Assembly: GCA_025602915.1 (NCBI GenBank)
Contig: JAHLJZ010000015.1
Coordinates: 186,001-250,000, forward strand
Direction: 5' to 3'
Length of the DNA: 64,000 nucleotides
DNA from: Paraphysoderma sedebokerense
Taxonomy: Eukaryota; Blastocladiomycota; Physodermatomycetes; Physodermatales; Physodermataceae
The notes beneath the pieces were generated by a model. The model did no database searches, was not told where the DNA came from, and saw only the letters and a list, made by a program, of their open reading frames with translations. A program made the position numbers and the translations under genes. Shown in pieces: positions 11,603 to 22,791 of this stretch (the first letter of the stretch is position 1; each line of letters opens with the position of its first letter).

Positions 11603-12507
11603 TTATGCGGTAACGAAAGGCGATTGAAGGACTGGCACCATGATTTGTATCTGAAAAGTGACGCGAACGAACTAAATTGAACGAGAGCATGTCAGCATGG
11701 TATGTTCCGACTCATAATTGTACCAACACTATAAACTAATCAGTAACAAATGTATTTACCAAGCTGGATGTGATTCTTTGTCCATTTTTATCATAAAATT
11801 CAAAAACCTCATGATACCTGGTTCTTCCCGATGTCCAAGTCTTACCCTGGCGCAATTCTACTTGGATTTTTTGCCCATAAATTTCAGTAGATTGCTTGGT
11901 GATGGATTCACAGCATGATTCAAACCGCCGGTGAAGCTAAGAGTTGATATTATAAATAATAATGATTATCAGTTCAGTTAATAATGGAATTAGGTCACAG
12001 GTGTCGAATTGAACCTACCTTATAGTGCAATATAAATAGTAGAATTATGGAAAGAAATATGACTGGAAAAATAAATAGCGGCAAGGGTAAAGGAATAGCG
12101 AACAATTTTGACTGGAAAAAAGTCATTATGATTGATAAGAAAAATGCGATTGCGGCTATTATGATCACAAGTTTTACGGATTGAGTTGCCCGAGCCAACG
12201 GTGAATCCATGATTGAGTCAAATCTGGCCTTTACAGTTGGAACAAAATTTTGAGGCAACAGATCTGCTTTCTCCATTTCAGCAATTTTGAGGTCCGGTCT
12301 CCAGCCTGCGAAATAAATAATGGGGAATGACTCTGTTTGTAACCGTGGTTGAACAGGAACCGCAAAATTAGCTTGTTGATAACTCGGTAAGTTTTGAAGT
12401 GGATATGGAGAGGCATTCGTGAAATCAGCAGGATACGCATAATTTGCAGGAGCTGGTCGGTAAACCGAAGGAAAAGCGTGAGGCGGCTTTGAAGTTTTGT
12501 TGTCCAT
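11603..12507 (-). CDS. Tandem membrane-protein paralog A (244 aa, intact), unknown family
   Basis: Three exons, 12507-12019, 11936-11760 and 11671-11603, join to 735 nt, all with phase-0 junctions. The N-terminal ~65 residues are rich in Pro, Tyr, Asn and Gln (PSVYRPAPANYAYP) and probably cytosolic and disordered. A short conserved block (FPIIYFAGW, LLPQNF, FDSIMDSPLARA) precedes two adjacent hydrophobic helices (about residues 115-160) with a short loop. Exon 2 codes a soluble domain with ESITKQSTEIYG, and GRTRYHEVFEFYD; exon 3 codes 22 residues including FVRVTFQ and IMVPV. I do not recognise the family. An upstream in-frame Met at 12591 exists, but paralog C starts at the equivalent of 12507, so that start is preferred. 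First of four same-strand copies. Confidence 0.75.
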
Positions 12508-13216
12508 ATTCTTAGTTGACTTCAAACTGGTGGCTGATCGGACGCAGAGTTTTTCGTGAAATAGAGTACTAGACGTACATTTATCGCTCAAATACTGAGA
12601 ACTGATTTTTTAGAAATCATCTGAATGAATTTAAATAATTGAACATCTCGCCCTGCAATTTTAAGAACAATACGCTTATAAGTGCCTCTTCCAATTGAGG
12701 ACTCGACCGATTCTTCCCTGCGACGCCACCCGCACCGGCAGCAGACTTCAGAGACTAGATATTATGTGTCACAAATAAGATTTGAATATGCAGCGGGAAG
12801 TAGCTATACCTCGCTTTTTATGAAGCATTGTATAGTGGATAATAACCAAATTGGATGCACAATATATATCCACACAATATTCCAATCTATACATGAGCCA
12901 GTTCATTAATGTCAGCATCGATTGATTCGCCATTCCCTAAGTAGATAAATTCCGTGATAACTACATGCTCGGTCTCTTGATTAAGCTTAAAAAAATCTAG
13001 GAAGCAATATATTATTTTTATCTGATTTATCTACAGTTGTAACCTCGTCCAAGAGAGTAAAATTACTATTAACGCTGTGAGGTCTCCGAGTTCCAACTAA
13101 CTCGGCGGGATGACACAATGTATGCGTAGCAATTTTTGATTCTTCCTCCAAGAGAAAAGTATTAATTTGTAATATTCTAGTGATAATTATTACAGACTCA
13201 AAAACCATTTTAAATA
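12508..13216. other. Spacer between tandem paralogs A and B
   Basis: Contains the presumed promoter of A (minus) and the 3' flank of B. A 73-codon minus-strand open frame (13208-12987) has no paralog in the other spacers and no recognisable motif, so I do not call it a gene. Confidence 0.4.
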
Positions 13217-14104
13217 TTAAGGGATAACGATTGGCATATTTTGTAGACTAGGAGCCATTACTTGAGTTTGAAGAGTTACTCGGATAAACTAATAGAAAGT
13301 AGAATAAAATGGAAGAAAGAGAAATGTTCGACACACAATACTATAAGAGGTATAATGTTATTATGAGTAAATCAAATAATTACCAAGCTTGAATTGACTT
13401 TTCTTCCGTTTTCATCATAACATTCGAACACTTCACCGCGTTTGTTTCTCCCTGTAATTGACCAACTCCTTCCTCGGCCGCGGATCAGCCCAACTTGAAT
13501 ATTATCACCGTAGATTCGTGAAAATTGTTGGGTAATAGATTCACAGAACAAATTAAGGCGACGAAAGAGCTGCAAATGGATAGAAGGTAAAGTTACACTT
13601 TTGCTTATTATTGCGTTCAGATTGCTTAAACGAACTTACCATGACATTCAAGCCAATGAAGGTAAATATAGAGATGAATGTAAATATACAAATCAACTGT
13701 AAATAAATCGACGGAAGATCTAATTTGAAAGTCAAAGGAACAATTGCAACTATCGCTATAAACAATGCAAACATCGCTAACATTATCGCCCTGATTATTA
13801 TAATCAAAGGAGAACCCATGATGGCGTCCAATTCGGTTTTGGCGTTTGCAAGAAATTCCTTTGGCAAAAGACTTTTTTCCTCCAATTCGATTGTTCTGAA
13901 ATTAAATTTCCAGCTTGAAAATGAAAATATGGGAAAGGATACTGTCTGAAGTTCTGGCAGAATTGGAATTGTGAAATGAGTTTGCTGATGACAATCATCT
14001 GCAGTGTCATCTTGCTTTGTCGGACTGTGTAAACGTGTATGCGGAAGACATTCTGTAGGATTTGAAGTTTAGCTGTCACTGTTGCTCAAGCTTTTCGAGT
14101 TCAT
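13217..14104 (-). CDS. Tandem membrane-protein paralog B; N-terminus divergent, in-frame stop near start
   Basis: Same three-exon plan as paralog A: 14104-13640, 13569-13384, 13288-13217, all in phase. Conserved blocks are present: VSFPIFSFSSW, SLLPKEFLANAKTELDAIM, two TM helices, FCESITQQFSRIYG, GEVFECYDENGRK, FIRVTLQTQVMAP. The likely start ATG at 14104 (MNSKSLSNSDS) is followed after 11 codons by TAA at the place where paralog C reads PPAYSPNP; beyond it the frame is open to the end. Either the gene is a young pseudogene, or a 27-nt intron (GTGACAG to CTACAG, containing CTAAAC) removes the stop while keeping frame. The N-terminal tail has also lost most of its Pro/Tyr character compared with A and C. 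Confidence 0.55.
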
Positions 14105-15127
14105 ATTAAGAAGTAAGAAACTGGAGGTTGGCACTAGTCGATTCAGGAGTTGACGCTCTATATAAATATTATTCACTTGGGCGGGGAGTGCGAATAAATT
14201 TAACTGTTATAAAAGATTATCCAATTATAGAACACGAGACAATTCGAAATAGTAGGTAATGTTACATAGTCATTGGAGTACAATACTAAGTCATTAACTG
14301 AATTCCAGTCGTCGCGTGAACCTGCCGGCCAACTGTTCCTAACCACCAGCCATCGGGTAGGTCCCGTACCATGACAATTCGGTATAAAACCCTCCTAGTT
14401 GATCTACAAGAGCTCTAGCTATATCACATATGGTTTTTGATATTCAGCCATTTGGTAATTAGTATACATTAGTCCAACAACATATTAGCCCCTGTGGAGG
14501 ACTGCGTTTTGTTCGGTGGATTTGGGGAGTTCGGCCCCCATTTTAAAATTCAAAACCAGTAGAGACAGACGGGCAATTAACAATTGCAATACATTTTTGA
14601 CCGCTCCATGCACTGAATTCCGATTCTATGATTTAAAATCAGCATAGTAGATTCTCATTGGATATGTATTCTATATTCACAAATCCGGGAATCACATTGA
14701 AAATCTTTCGACTGGCATGCATATTCAACAGGAAAGGCAATCACTTGTTTCCACAGAGTAACTTTCAATAAACTGGAACCGAGCTTATGTATCTAGTTTT
14801 ATCGTACTCAAATCAAGGTAGAAGGCATCAAAGGTATATAAAGTCAGGAAGAAATTATATGCTTTTTGTTTTTGCGGTAGAATTTGAATTTCTCGTGACA
14901 AGCGGTTCTACTCTTAGACGAATTTCTTCCTTCACGCACCCCAGATTGAACTATTTCACTGTCTATCCTTACACTGTGCTGAAGGATATAACATGTTGAT
15001 TCAGGTTACAGAGACAACGTTCAGAGTGTAACTATCCAAAAGATGTCAGACATCATTCCTATATGACAGGGAAATGGCAGTGCGGATGACTTGTACGAGG
15101 TAGGGTGCCAGAATTACACAGCTACAA
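14105..15127. other. Long spacer between paralogs B and C
   Basis: About 1 kb without an intact gene. It holds an SH3-like relic at about 14290-14440 (separate entry). Otherwise AT-rich with no supported exon, RNA gene or repeat. Confidence 0.4.
14290..14440 (-). pseudogene. SH3-domain-like relic
   Basis: On the minus strand one frame reads ARALVDQLGGFYTELS (compare the SH3 opening ALYDF...GELSF). A second frame immediately downstream reads VRDLPDGWWLGTVGRQV, which closely matches the SH3 core (DGWWLG..NGR.G). The piece between them that an intact SH3 domain would need is missing, and no larger open frame surrounds the match. This looks like a decayed fragment of a host SH3 gene. The match is short, so chance similarity is possible. 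Confidence 0.35.
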
Positions 15128-16022
15128 TTACGAAACATTGATAGGCATCAGAACAACAGGCACCATCACCCGCCTCTGTAGAGTGACACGGATATACTTT
15201 TTGTGGAGAGCCAACGAAAGGGAAAGTATCAAGATTCCGGTGAATACAGGAAAGTCAAAGAATAAAGTAAATTGATACCTGGCTTGAGGTGATTCTTCTT
15301 CCATTCTTATTGTGAAATTCAAACACCTCATCATACGTGGTTTCTCCCGACGACCACCTGGTTCCGCTGTGCAACCCAACAAGGATCTTTTCACCATAGA
15401 TTTCTGTGGATTGACTAGTTATGGATTCACAGAACGAATTTAGTCGACGGTATAGCTACAAGTATCAATTGTTACTTTATTAGGTCAAAACTCTTGGCCA
15501 CAGATCATTGAGACTTACTGTCACTTGCAGAATAATAAAGACAATGATGGACGCAAAAATAAAGGGAGCGACATAGAACGGCAAAGGTAAACCAGTGGAG
15601 AACGGTTCGTAGGTCAAAAACGTTATCGGAATTGTTATCAATGTGGCCAAAAAAGTGAGAGGAATCACAAATATCATTGCCCTTTGGGCACGAGCCAAAG
15701 GTGAGTCCATGATAGAATCCAATTCGGCTTTTGTGTTCTGTAGAAAGTTCGTCGGTAGAAGATTGGCTTCATCTGTTTGAAGTGTATTGAAGTTCCATCT
15801 CCATCCAGAGAAATAAAAAAGAGGGAATGACACCGTCTGTATTTGCGGTTGGACCGGATACGTAAGGTGAGCAGCTTGAGGACAATTATTGAACGTTTGT
15901 GCTGGATATCGATCACTATTGGAAGGATAATCAAGATTTGCAGGATTCGGAGAATAAGCAGGTGGTACGTCTGAAGGATTTACAGTCTTGCCGGCCAAAT
16001 CTCGAGGAGGATGAGAGTCCAT
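15128..16022 (-). CDS. Tandem membrane-protein paralog C (249 aa, intact), unknown family
   Basis: Three exons, 16022-15519, 15455-15279 and 15196-15128, join to 750 nt. This is the best-preserved copy. Residues 1-75 form a Pro/Tyr/Asn-rich tail (PPAYSPNPANLDYP). Conserved block: TVSFPLFYFSGWRWNF, then NLLPTNFLQNTKAELDSIMD and SPLARA. Two hydrophobic helices (AMIFVIPLTFLATLITIPI and a second ending IIVFIILQ) make a hairpin. Exon 2: FCESITSQSTEIYGEK, then TYDEVFEFHNKNGRRITS. Exon 3: YIRVTLQRRVMVPVVLMPI. The C-terminal third looks like a small beta-rich soluble domain. The conserved two-TM hairpin with both tails on one side suggests an integral membrane protein of an internal or plasma membrane; function not known. 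Confidence 0.75.
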
Positions 16023-16673
16023 AGTGTCGGAGAATAATTCAGCTGCGGGAATATATGTGTGTTGGCGCTATCAATATAAATATTCAAAACAGTTTCTGCG
16101 GTCGCAAGCGAAGGCTGATTCAGTTGCCGTAACATAGTCTCGGTTCCGTTTAAGCGTTTCGGTGATCTCGTCATCCTCAGTCATCTATATAGCGTCTAAG
16201 CCGAGTGCAGGAATGGCCCAATAATCACACTGGCAGGAATTCACCATGAATTCACCATTGCCACGAGGGTCATTTTATCGTGTCTGAACTATTTTCTGTC
16301 ATGGATGGTTATTGATGATAATGATTGTAGGCGCCATAATTTGATGGTGTTACAGTTAGACTCTATCCACTCTCAGTATAATTAGTTGAGGAAAAAATAT
16401 CGCCGAAATTTTCGCAATGGGAAACCAAAATCAAGGAAATCTTGAAAAGGTCGACGCAGTGCGCTATGGCTGAGAAAAGACTTGCTAGACTGATATATAT
16501 ATGAGTGCAATTTGCAACCGATGCAAAAATTCCTGGCACGATTAGAGAGCAGGATTTGCGACTCATATCATGAGGTCTTGTCGACGTATGTATACCTATA
16601 CACTATCCGTTTATTCACATATATATACATCTTGCCAAAAAGACTTCTCTTGTCCCATATCAGCCATCTTCAA
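16023..16673. other. Spacer between paralogs C and D
   Basis: Presumed promoter of C plus the 3' flank of D. No supported exon. Short open frames on the plus strand from 16512 run opposite the last exon of D and are read as antisense noise. Confidence 0.4.
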
Positions 16674-17589
16674 TCAGGAGTTGGGGATTGGTACCAAGAA
16701 AACCGGAACCATCACCTGTCTTTGGAAAGAGACACGGATATACTTATTAAGTATAAGAGATTAAAAATGAAGAATTACAAAAGAGTACTGTTAGTTCGTC
16801 TTGTTGTACATCAAAAATAACAAAAAACACATACCTGGCGCGTACAGATCCGTCTTCCATTCTTATCGTGAAATTCAAACGTCTCGTAGTGAGTGGAATC
16901 CCCCCATGACCAACTCCTGCCACTGTGCAAGCCCAGTTGAATTTTTTCACCATATTGTTCTGCAGATTTCATGGTGGCCGATTGACAGAATGCATTGAGA
17001 CGGCGATAAAGCTAACAAAATTAATCATGACAGTTCTTAATTTTGACTCAAAGCTTCCAGTATAATTTAAATATGTATACACTTACCATGACTTGCAATA
17101 CAATAAAAGCGATCATAGAAGCAAAGATAAACGGAAAAATATAAAAAGCTAAAGGCAAACCAGCCGAAAGCGATTTAGATGTCAAAAATGTGATCGGCAC
17201 TGTTATCATAGTAGCGACAACGGTGATCGGAATGCAATAAAGCATAGCTCTGGTGCCTCGAGCCAGAGCAGAGTCCATGATAGATTCCAATTCGTTTTTC
17301 GTATTCGAAAGAAAATCTTTTGGTAAGAGGTTTGTTTCTTCCGTCTCCAGTACTTTATATCTCGATATCCATCCCGAGGAATAGAAAAGAGGGAATGTGA
17401 CTGTCTGAACTTGCGGCTGAATCGGGTAAGACAGGGAAGAAGGTTGGGGGCTAGAATTGAAGGTTTGCTGTGGATAGCTGTAACCATGAGGAGCATTAAC
17501 AGAATAATCAAGTGTTGCAGGATTTGGTGAATATGCAGGCGGGACGTCTGAGAGACTTGAGCTGTCTAATTTGGTGGATGAAGATGCAT
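16674..17589 (-). pseudogene. Tandem membrane-protein paralog D; 5' end frameshifted or start unresolved
   Basis: Exon 3 (16742-16674) and exon 2 (17011-16835) are intact and in phase; exon 1 ends at 17087. Conserved blocks: VPPAYSPNPATLDY, TVTFPLFYSSGW, NLLPKDFLSNTKNELESIM, two TM helices, FCQSATMKSAEQYGEK, ETFEFHDKNGRRI, YIRVSFQRQVMVPV. The ATG at 17589 codes MHLHPP, clearly matching MDSHPP of paralog C, but that frame stops after seven codons and the rest of exon 1 lies in another frame with no ATG upstream. So a one-base-type indel seems to have broken the start region, or an unseen 5' exon supplies it. Everything from codon ~8 onward is conserved, so inactivation, if real, is recent. Confidence 0.55.
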
Positions 17590-18273
17590 GGTTATATCAA
17601 CCCCTCCCAGTTCTACGGTTTTCTCTTATACTAGGCTTGGTTTCTCTATTCGTACTGTCTATATGCGATACTTATTGAACGTACAGTCCCTCTTCTGCGT
17701 TTCTCGAATAATTGGTCCTCTCAAGTCAGACAGCTTGTTCGATATTTCGGTCCGTTCTTGCTTGCTCTTCCCCAATTCGTTTCGTCTATTATTATTTCTC
17801 AAATTTCCGGCAAAGTTGATGTTCTCGCGACTTTATTCAAAGTAACTGAAGTCATGGGGTTCCTCGGTAACTTCATTGGCTTATTTAGCAATGCTGGGCT
17901 TTCTATTCTTTTCATTTATGTTCTCGCCAAATACCGAAAACAAAGCCTTAAAAACTTTGTGGTAGAAAACAGAGTCGAGAGTATCAATATTTTGTTCAAC
18001 CTTCTTGTCGCTTGGTCTTTCCTATTCATTAAACTCTTTGGCACAATTACCTCTGTGGCGGCTCCAGGACGTGATCCACTACTCTTTACTTTATTTCATA
18101 ATTTGTTTGGTCCAATTGTTACGTTGAACACATTCGGTGATTACATTTACGTGACGAGAAAACTTCCTAAAGAAATTCTTTCTACGCAAATGGATGTGAC
18201 ACGAAAATCAGATGCCGGCGGCAAAAAATCAATCGCTGGAACGGGAACAAAATTGAGTAGTACTACAGCGTAA
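17584..18273 (+). CDS. Small multi-TM protein, 5' end unresolved
   Basis: An open frame from about 17635 to the TAA at 18273 codes at least 3-4 hydrophobic segments: AWFLYSYCLYAILIE, FGPFLLALPQFVSSIIISQI, FLGNFIGLFSNAGLSILFIY, NILFNLLVAWSFLFIKLFG, then a tail LPKEILSTQMDVTRK. No family recognised. In the same frame the ATG at 17584 codes MHGYINPSQFYGFLLY, followed by a TAG (17632-17634) and then the continuing frame; the text either side of TAG reads like one TM helix. Alternatives: start at 17588 with a 73-nt intron into the 17733 region, or a damaged gene. It starts head-to-head with paralog D, sharing the palindrome ATGCAT. Confidence 0.45.
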
Positions 18274-18964
18274 CATTATTAAACTCACTTAGTGTCAGAA
18301 ATTATATATAACTTATCTGTGTAGCAGAAGTGATGAATAACATAAATGATAAGATTAGTATGCCCGTGCCCAGTTAACTTGTCATAATCTTGAATGTACC
18401 TACATGCTTGAGTTGTTTCGCCCTTTCGAAGTGACGCATGTTCACAGACTGCTACATTTATATTGAAAAAAAAATCCAGAATGACTGAAACGGGTGCTGC
18501 GCTGAAATTTTCCAAAAATTCAGAAGACTTTTGGCTTATTCAAGGCTTGCAAACTGCACGGATATATTCTGCACGACATTTAAGCGAATCTTCGAAGTTA
18601 AAACGAACTGGCATTGTCTTTATCTCAGTCGCTGCGACTCCCGACAGAAGTTTTAAACGCAGACATTAGATTTTGACGAAGATTTGCGTTTTTGACAGTT
18701 GTCAGCTTGATCAGAGACCGAGATTGCCCTCAAGTTTTTTGACCAACAGACACCACATGTGTGCCAGTATTTTTGACTACAGAATTGCACGTGCAAGTCG
18801 ACGTCTCAATAACCCTATTATCGAACAATGCAAATTCACCCAAGGGTTTAAAGAAGACTCGAATCAAAATATCCAAATTCATCAGATCATCCAATATCAT
18901 CGTATCGCATCGGCCCTTAGCATAGACACCCGCATCCTCCATGTCGCATACGGCCGTTCGGCAG
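18274..18964. other. Intergenic region upstream of the Mis18-like gene
   Basis: No supported exon. Several short plus and minus open frames are present, but none shows a motif or a paralog. The right end must hold the promoter of the Mis18-domain gene. Confidence 0.45.
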
Positions 18965-21900
18965 ATGGCTGCCGTCCCCTCCACCGAGAATCATTCCATT
19001 GATCCGACCAGAAGTCCCACGCCAGTAGTTTTTCAATGTCGGAAGTGTAGGTGGCCCTGATTTGATTCTTGAGAACTGGCAGGGATAGTCATATTTATCC
19101 TCTGACTGTGAATTACTATATTTCGATTTAGGTAACACTATTTTGGGGGATTCGTATGGTCTCGTCGGTAGCTCGCCAGAGCTCAATGCAGTCGGCTTAT
19201 TTGGTAATCATTCGTTGACTTTTCGGCCATTCTGAATCTTCGGAAATGTTTCTTGACGCTGTCTGTTACTCTTCTTGCCTATTCTGAAACAGCGAAATCA
19301 CATAATGTTGAAGTAGCTAGGGCTTTGATGACATCGACTCAGGTTCCTTTCTATTTGTCCCGCTCAGGAATGTAAAGTTTTAAAGTTAACCATATGTTCG
19401 CTTTTTATTTCAGGAACAAGATTTTGGGAGGTAATTAATTTGGAGCTCTTTCGAAGCTTGACTTCTCAATCAGCCAATCTCTAATACCTTGCAGCTCTTT
19501 TTCCTTTTTAGCTTGCAAAGGCTGTGGGGCGACTGTGGGCAAACGATATGTAACAACGCCCAATCATCTGGACGAGCTGAGAAATAAGTATTTGTTTTTA
19601 AACGATTTGATAAAAATGTGGGTTTTTTTATTTGCTGGTACTGCCTGAAGAAAATATTAAATCAATTGTGGAACTATATCTAGCTATGCGCTAGGAAGTT
19701 TTAGTCATGATCAGAGTTATTACAATGAACCGAAACGAATAAAGTTTCCCGTATCCATGAAGGAAGTGTTTGAAAATATGAAAGAATTAAGCGACGACGC
19801 CAGGGAGAGGAATGAAGAAATGAAACAGGTTAGTCCGCCAACCAATACCCAAATTTTGAATTGGAGCTAATGAACGGATGCAGATGCGACAATTGGTTTT
19901 GCTGGCACTACAAAATGCAGGAATGGTCGATGCATCAACAGACGATGGTAATCAAGACCCAATTACGTCGGATGTTGATGTTGCTTCTTCGTCGGCAGAG
20001 TTATCAACATCAATAACTGATACGGCAAATAATAAGGATCAACAATCACATTTAATAACTGTTGAAAGGGAACAAGGCACCAAGGCACAATCAAGGATTA
20101 ACGAATTGGGTGATCTCAATCAGAAACTTCCAAAAAGCCATTCTCTTGGAAACCTTAAAGCTTCTGGTCACGAGCTGAAAATCCTACGATCTTTACAGAA
20201 CCCCGATACCCCGTTCCGATCATCGGAACCGGTTGTGCCCTCTTGTGAGCCACAAAAGAGTTCTGGAGGGCACAATGTCACGGCCAACAGTTCTGCGGTA
20301 CAATCCAATCAGTTGAGGATAGTGCCCCAGGTGGGAAGCCTCACTACTCGGTCAGTTCCGGTACCTATCCCATCACAAAATGTCCGAGTGACTGCCCCTT
20401 CCTTCGTATCCTCGCATCCTGCACCAAACACAACTCTACCTTTTACATTACCATCACCAACGACGCAAATTCCCCTTCAGTCAGGTCATATTACGCCATC
20501 TCAAGTAACGACTGCCGTTTCATCAAACGGTCAACTCTATGTTCAAGTTAGACCGCCGCAATCACAGAGACCAAGTATCCCAGTTACTTCCAATCATATA
20601 AATCCTTCCATCGCCGCTCAGATGCTATCGCGCAATATTACCAATTTCCAAACAGGATTAGCGAGATTGCAGCAGTCGTCTGTGGCTAATACACGAATCC
20701 ACCAGGCACATTCGCAATCGCAACTTCATAACTCATCGAAATTGTCTCAATTCAGCCAGACTACGATGAAGGATCGTTTTATGTCTGCTATAGCTGTCTC
20801 AGCTGGACAATCCCAGACTTACAACCAGTTAGTCCAGGAAGCTCAGAAGCTCCCACAGAAAATTCCGGCCGAACAATTAGCCCAAAGCCCTTTCTACTCT
20901 CATTTTTTAAAATTGACCAACCCTACGCCAAAACTCAGTTCATCCGGAAATTTCCAGATTGGGCAGCTAAAAGCGCCAATACCAGTAACATCCACTGTTC
21001 CCGCAAGTACTTCCTGCAGCACCAATGCTCAACTTCAACTTCCTACTCGCGCACAAACTCACGCCGACGTCTCGAAGCCTCAAGCTCTTACGCATTCTTC
21101 AACTTCAGCATTGAATACTAATTCCGATAGTGGTCACAGCCGAGAAAGAGTAATTACAGTTCGCCCGGAGCAACTCAATCATCCAGCTTCGAAAATCCCT
21201 ATCGTTCCTGCTGACGGCACTCCCCAGAAGTTAGATCAAACAAAAGGCGTCTCTCTGAGTGAAAAGGCTTCCTCGAGTCAAACTACTGCAGCCTTAGCTG
21301 TCAAAGCTAGTACCATTCAGAAGGCAGCAGCACAATCAGTATCATCTGATGTCAATTCAACGTCTGCAGTCCTGAAAGCAACTGATCGAAGTCAGAAAGG
21401 ATCCGATTCCACTGATGATGAGAGCAGTACATCCGAAGAAAACATCGAGAACGAACCGGAAAAATCCCACGCTACACCAAGCCAAAGTAAAGTAGGACGT
21501 GAGAATGATAAAACCTCCTCATCTTCGCCTTCCGTTCAGACGACGGCTGCTTCGACTCAAGTTTCCATTAAAGAAATGTCCGCAGCGCAGCAAATAGTCA
21601 CTGACACGACTTGTCCTTCGCCGGGTCGAAAATCATCGACCGGCAAATCCTTGTCTTCAAATGCCAAACCGTCATCATCACCATCAGCGATGGCCCTCTT
21701 GAATCAATTGGCATCCAAAACCACAGATCTCCAACGGGGTAATACTAGCGGAAACGAAGGTGACACAAGCACAAGACTACCTATGACGAGAGACTCAAAC
21801 CGAGAAGCGCCAGTATCGGAAACCCTTTCTACATCTTCCCCGAAGGAATCTCTGAAAGCCAAGACGTCTACAAATTCGTCAAATGTTGCTGGACGCGGTA

Positions 21901-22556
21901 ATACTGGGGTTGCAATATCGGAGGTTGCCTCAGCACGTCTGCCCACTTCTCATTCGTCTCTACCTCAAGAGAAACAAATCAAAGCAAATCTGATTACAAG
22001 CCCTGGTGAAGTTCTTGCTGATTCGACTGCATCATCGACGCCTTCGTTTCCTGTGCAAAAATTGGAAGTTCTCTCGAAAGATGCACAAGCAGTGGGTGAG
22101 AAATCTACTTGGGAGGTAGAACGTCTGAAAAACGCCACGGAATCGAAATCAGAAGCGAATCGGGGAGGCACAAATTCAAAAGCCCCATCAAAATCGAAGC
22201 CTCCGCCATCGCTCCCACAGGTGCGCGCCACAGAACTTTCTTCCCCGTCCTCAATACAAAATATTCCTACCTCAGATTCGGTGAGCTCAAACCCGCGCAA
22301 AAGGAAGATTTCGCAGAGTCATGACTCAGCGCTGTCGCCATCGCGTAAACGAAATCTTTCAGAATCATCAAGTGCATTCTCGACTTCATCTACGTCCTTG
22401 GCTTCCTCGACCGACACGATTAATGAAAGAATTCGAAAGGCGAGAAAGTCAGGAGCACAGTCTCCAAACGATTTGACCGAGTTTGTCAAAAGCAACGGGA
22501 AACGGTACAAAAAAGTTCGAAGAGAGATCATTGATTTGACTAATGACGACGATTAA
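18965..22556 (+). CDS. Mis18-domain protein with giant disordered tail (1053 aa)
   Basis: Mis18 proteins help load the centromeric histone CENP-A. Seven exons (18965-19046, 19132-19203, 19293-19342, 19414-19430, 19495-19617, 19684-19828, 19884-22556) join in frame to 3162 nt. The Mis18/Yippee-like domain fills residues ~18-130: first zinc knuckle VVFQCRKCNTILGDS, second ACKGCGATVGKRYVTTPNHL followed by LDELRNKY, then IYALGS. A predicted helix (KEVFENMKELSDDARERNEE) follows. Residues ~175-1053 are one exon, Ser/Thr/Pro/Gln-rich and disordered; basic KRKISQSHDS and SRKRNLSESSS patches look like nuclear signals. The final residues REIIDLTNDDD are a textbook SUMO-interaction motif. S. pombe Mis18 is about 194 aa, so the tail is the oddity. 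Exon 4 is only 17 nt. Confidence 0.88.
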
Positions 22557-22791
22557 GAGAATGGAACATAAGAAAAGGAATGTTGTAAATCTGCTTTGAC
22601 ATTCATATCGACTATGGAATAACACGATGTAATAATAACCTGAATTCTCATATTATGATGATTTGTAAATGTATTATGTATCATATCTTGGGATCCAAAA
22701 AACTTCTTTTTCTCTTTAAATATATGGTTTATGGACAGATGCTAGAATACTCATAGTATTATATCTCTATTTTTTATTCCGGAAAATCTTA

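Noticed and set aside
12508-12591. An upstream start for tandem paralog A (28 extra residues)
   Set aside because: Paralog C begins at the position equivalent to 12507 and the extra residues match nothing in the other copies.
17206-17511. A 101-codon minus frame inside paralog D
   Set aside because: Alternative frame of exon 1; the conserved family blocks are in another frame.
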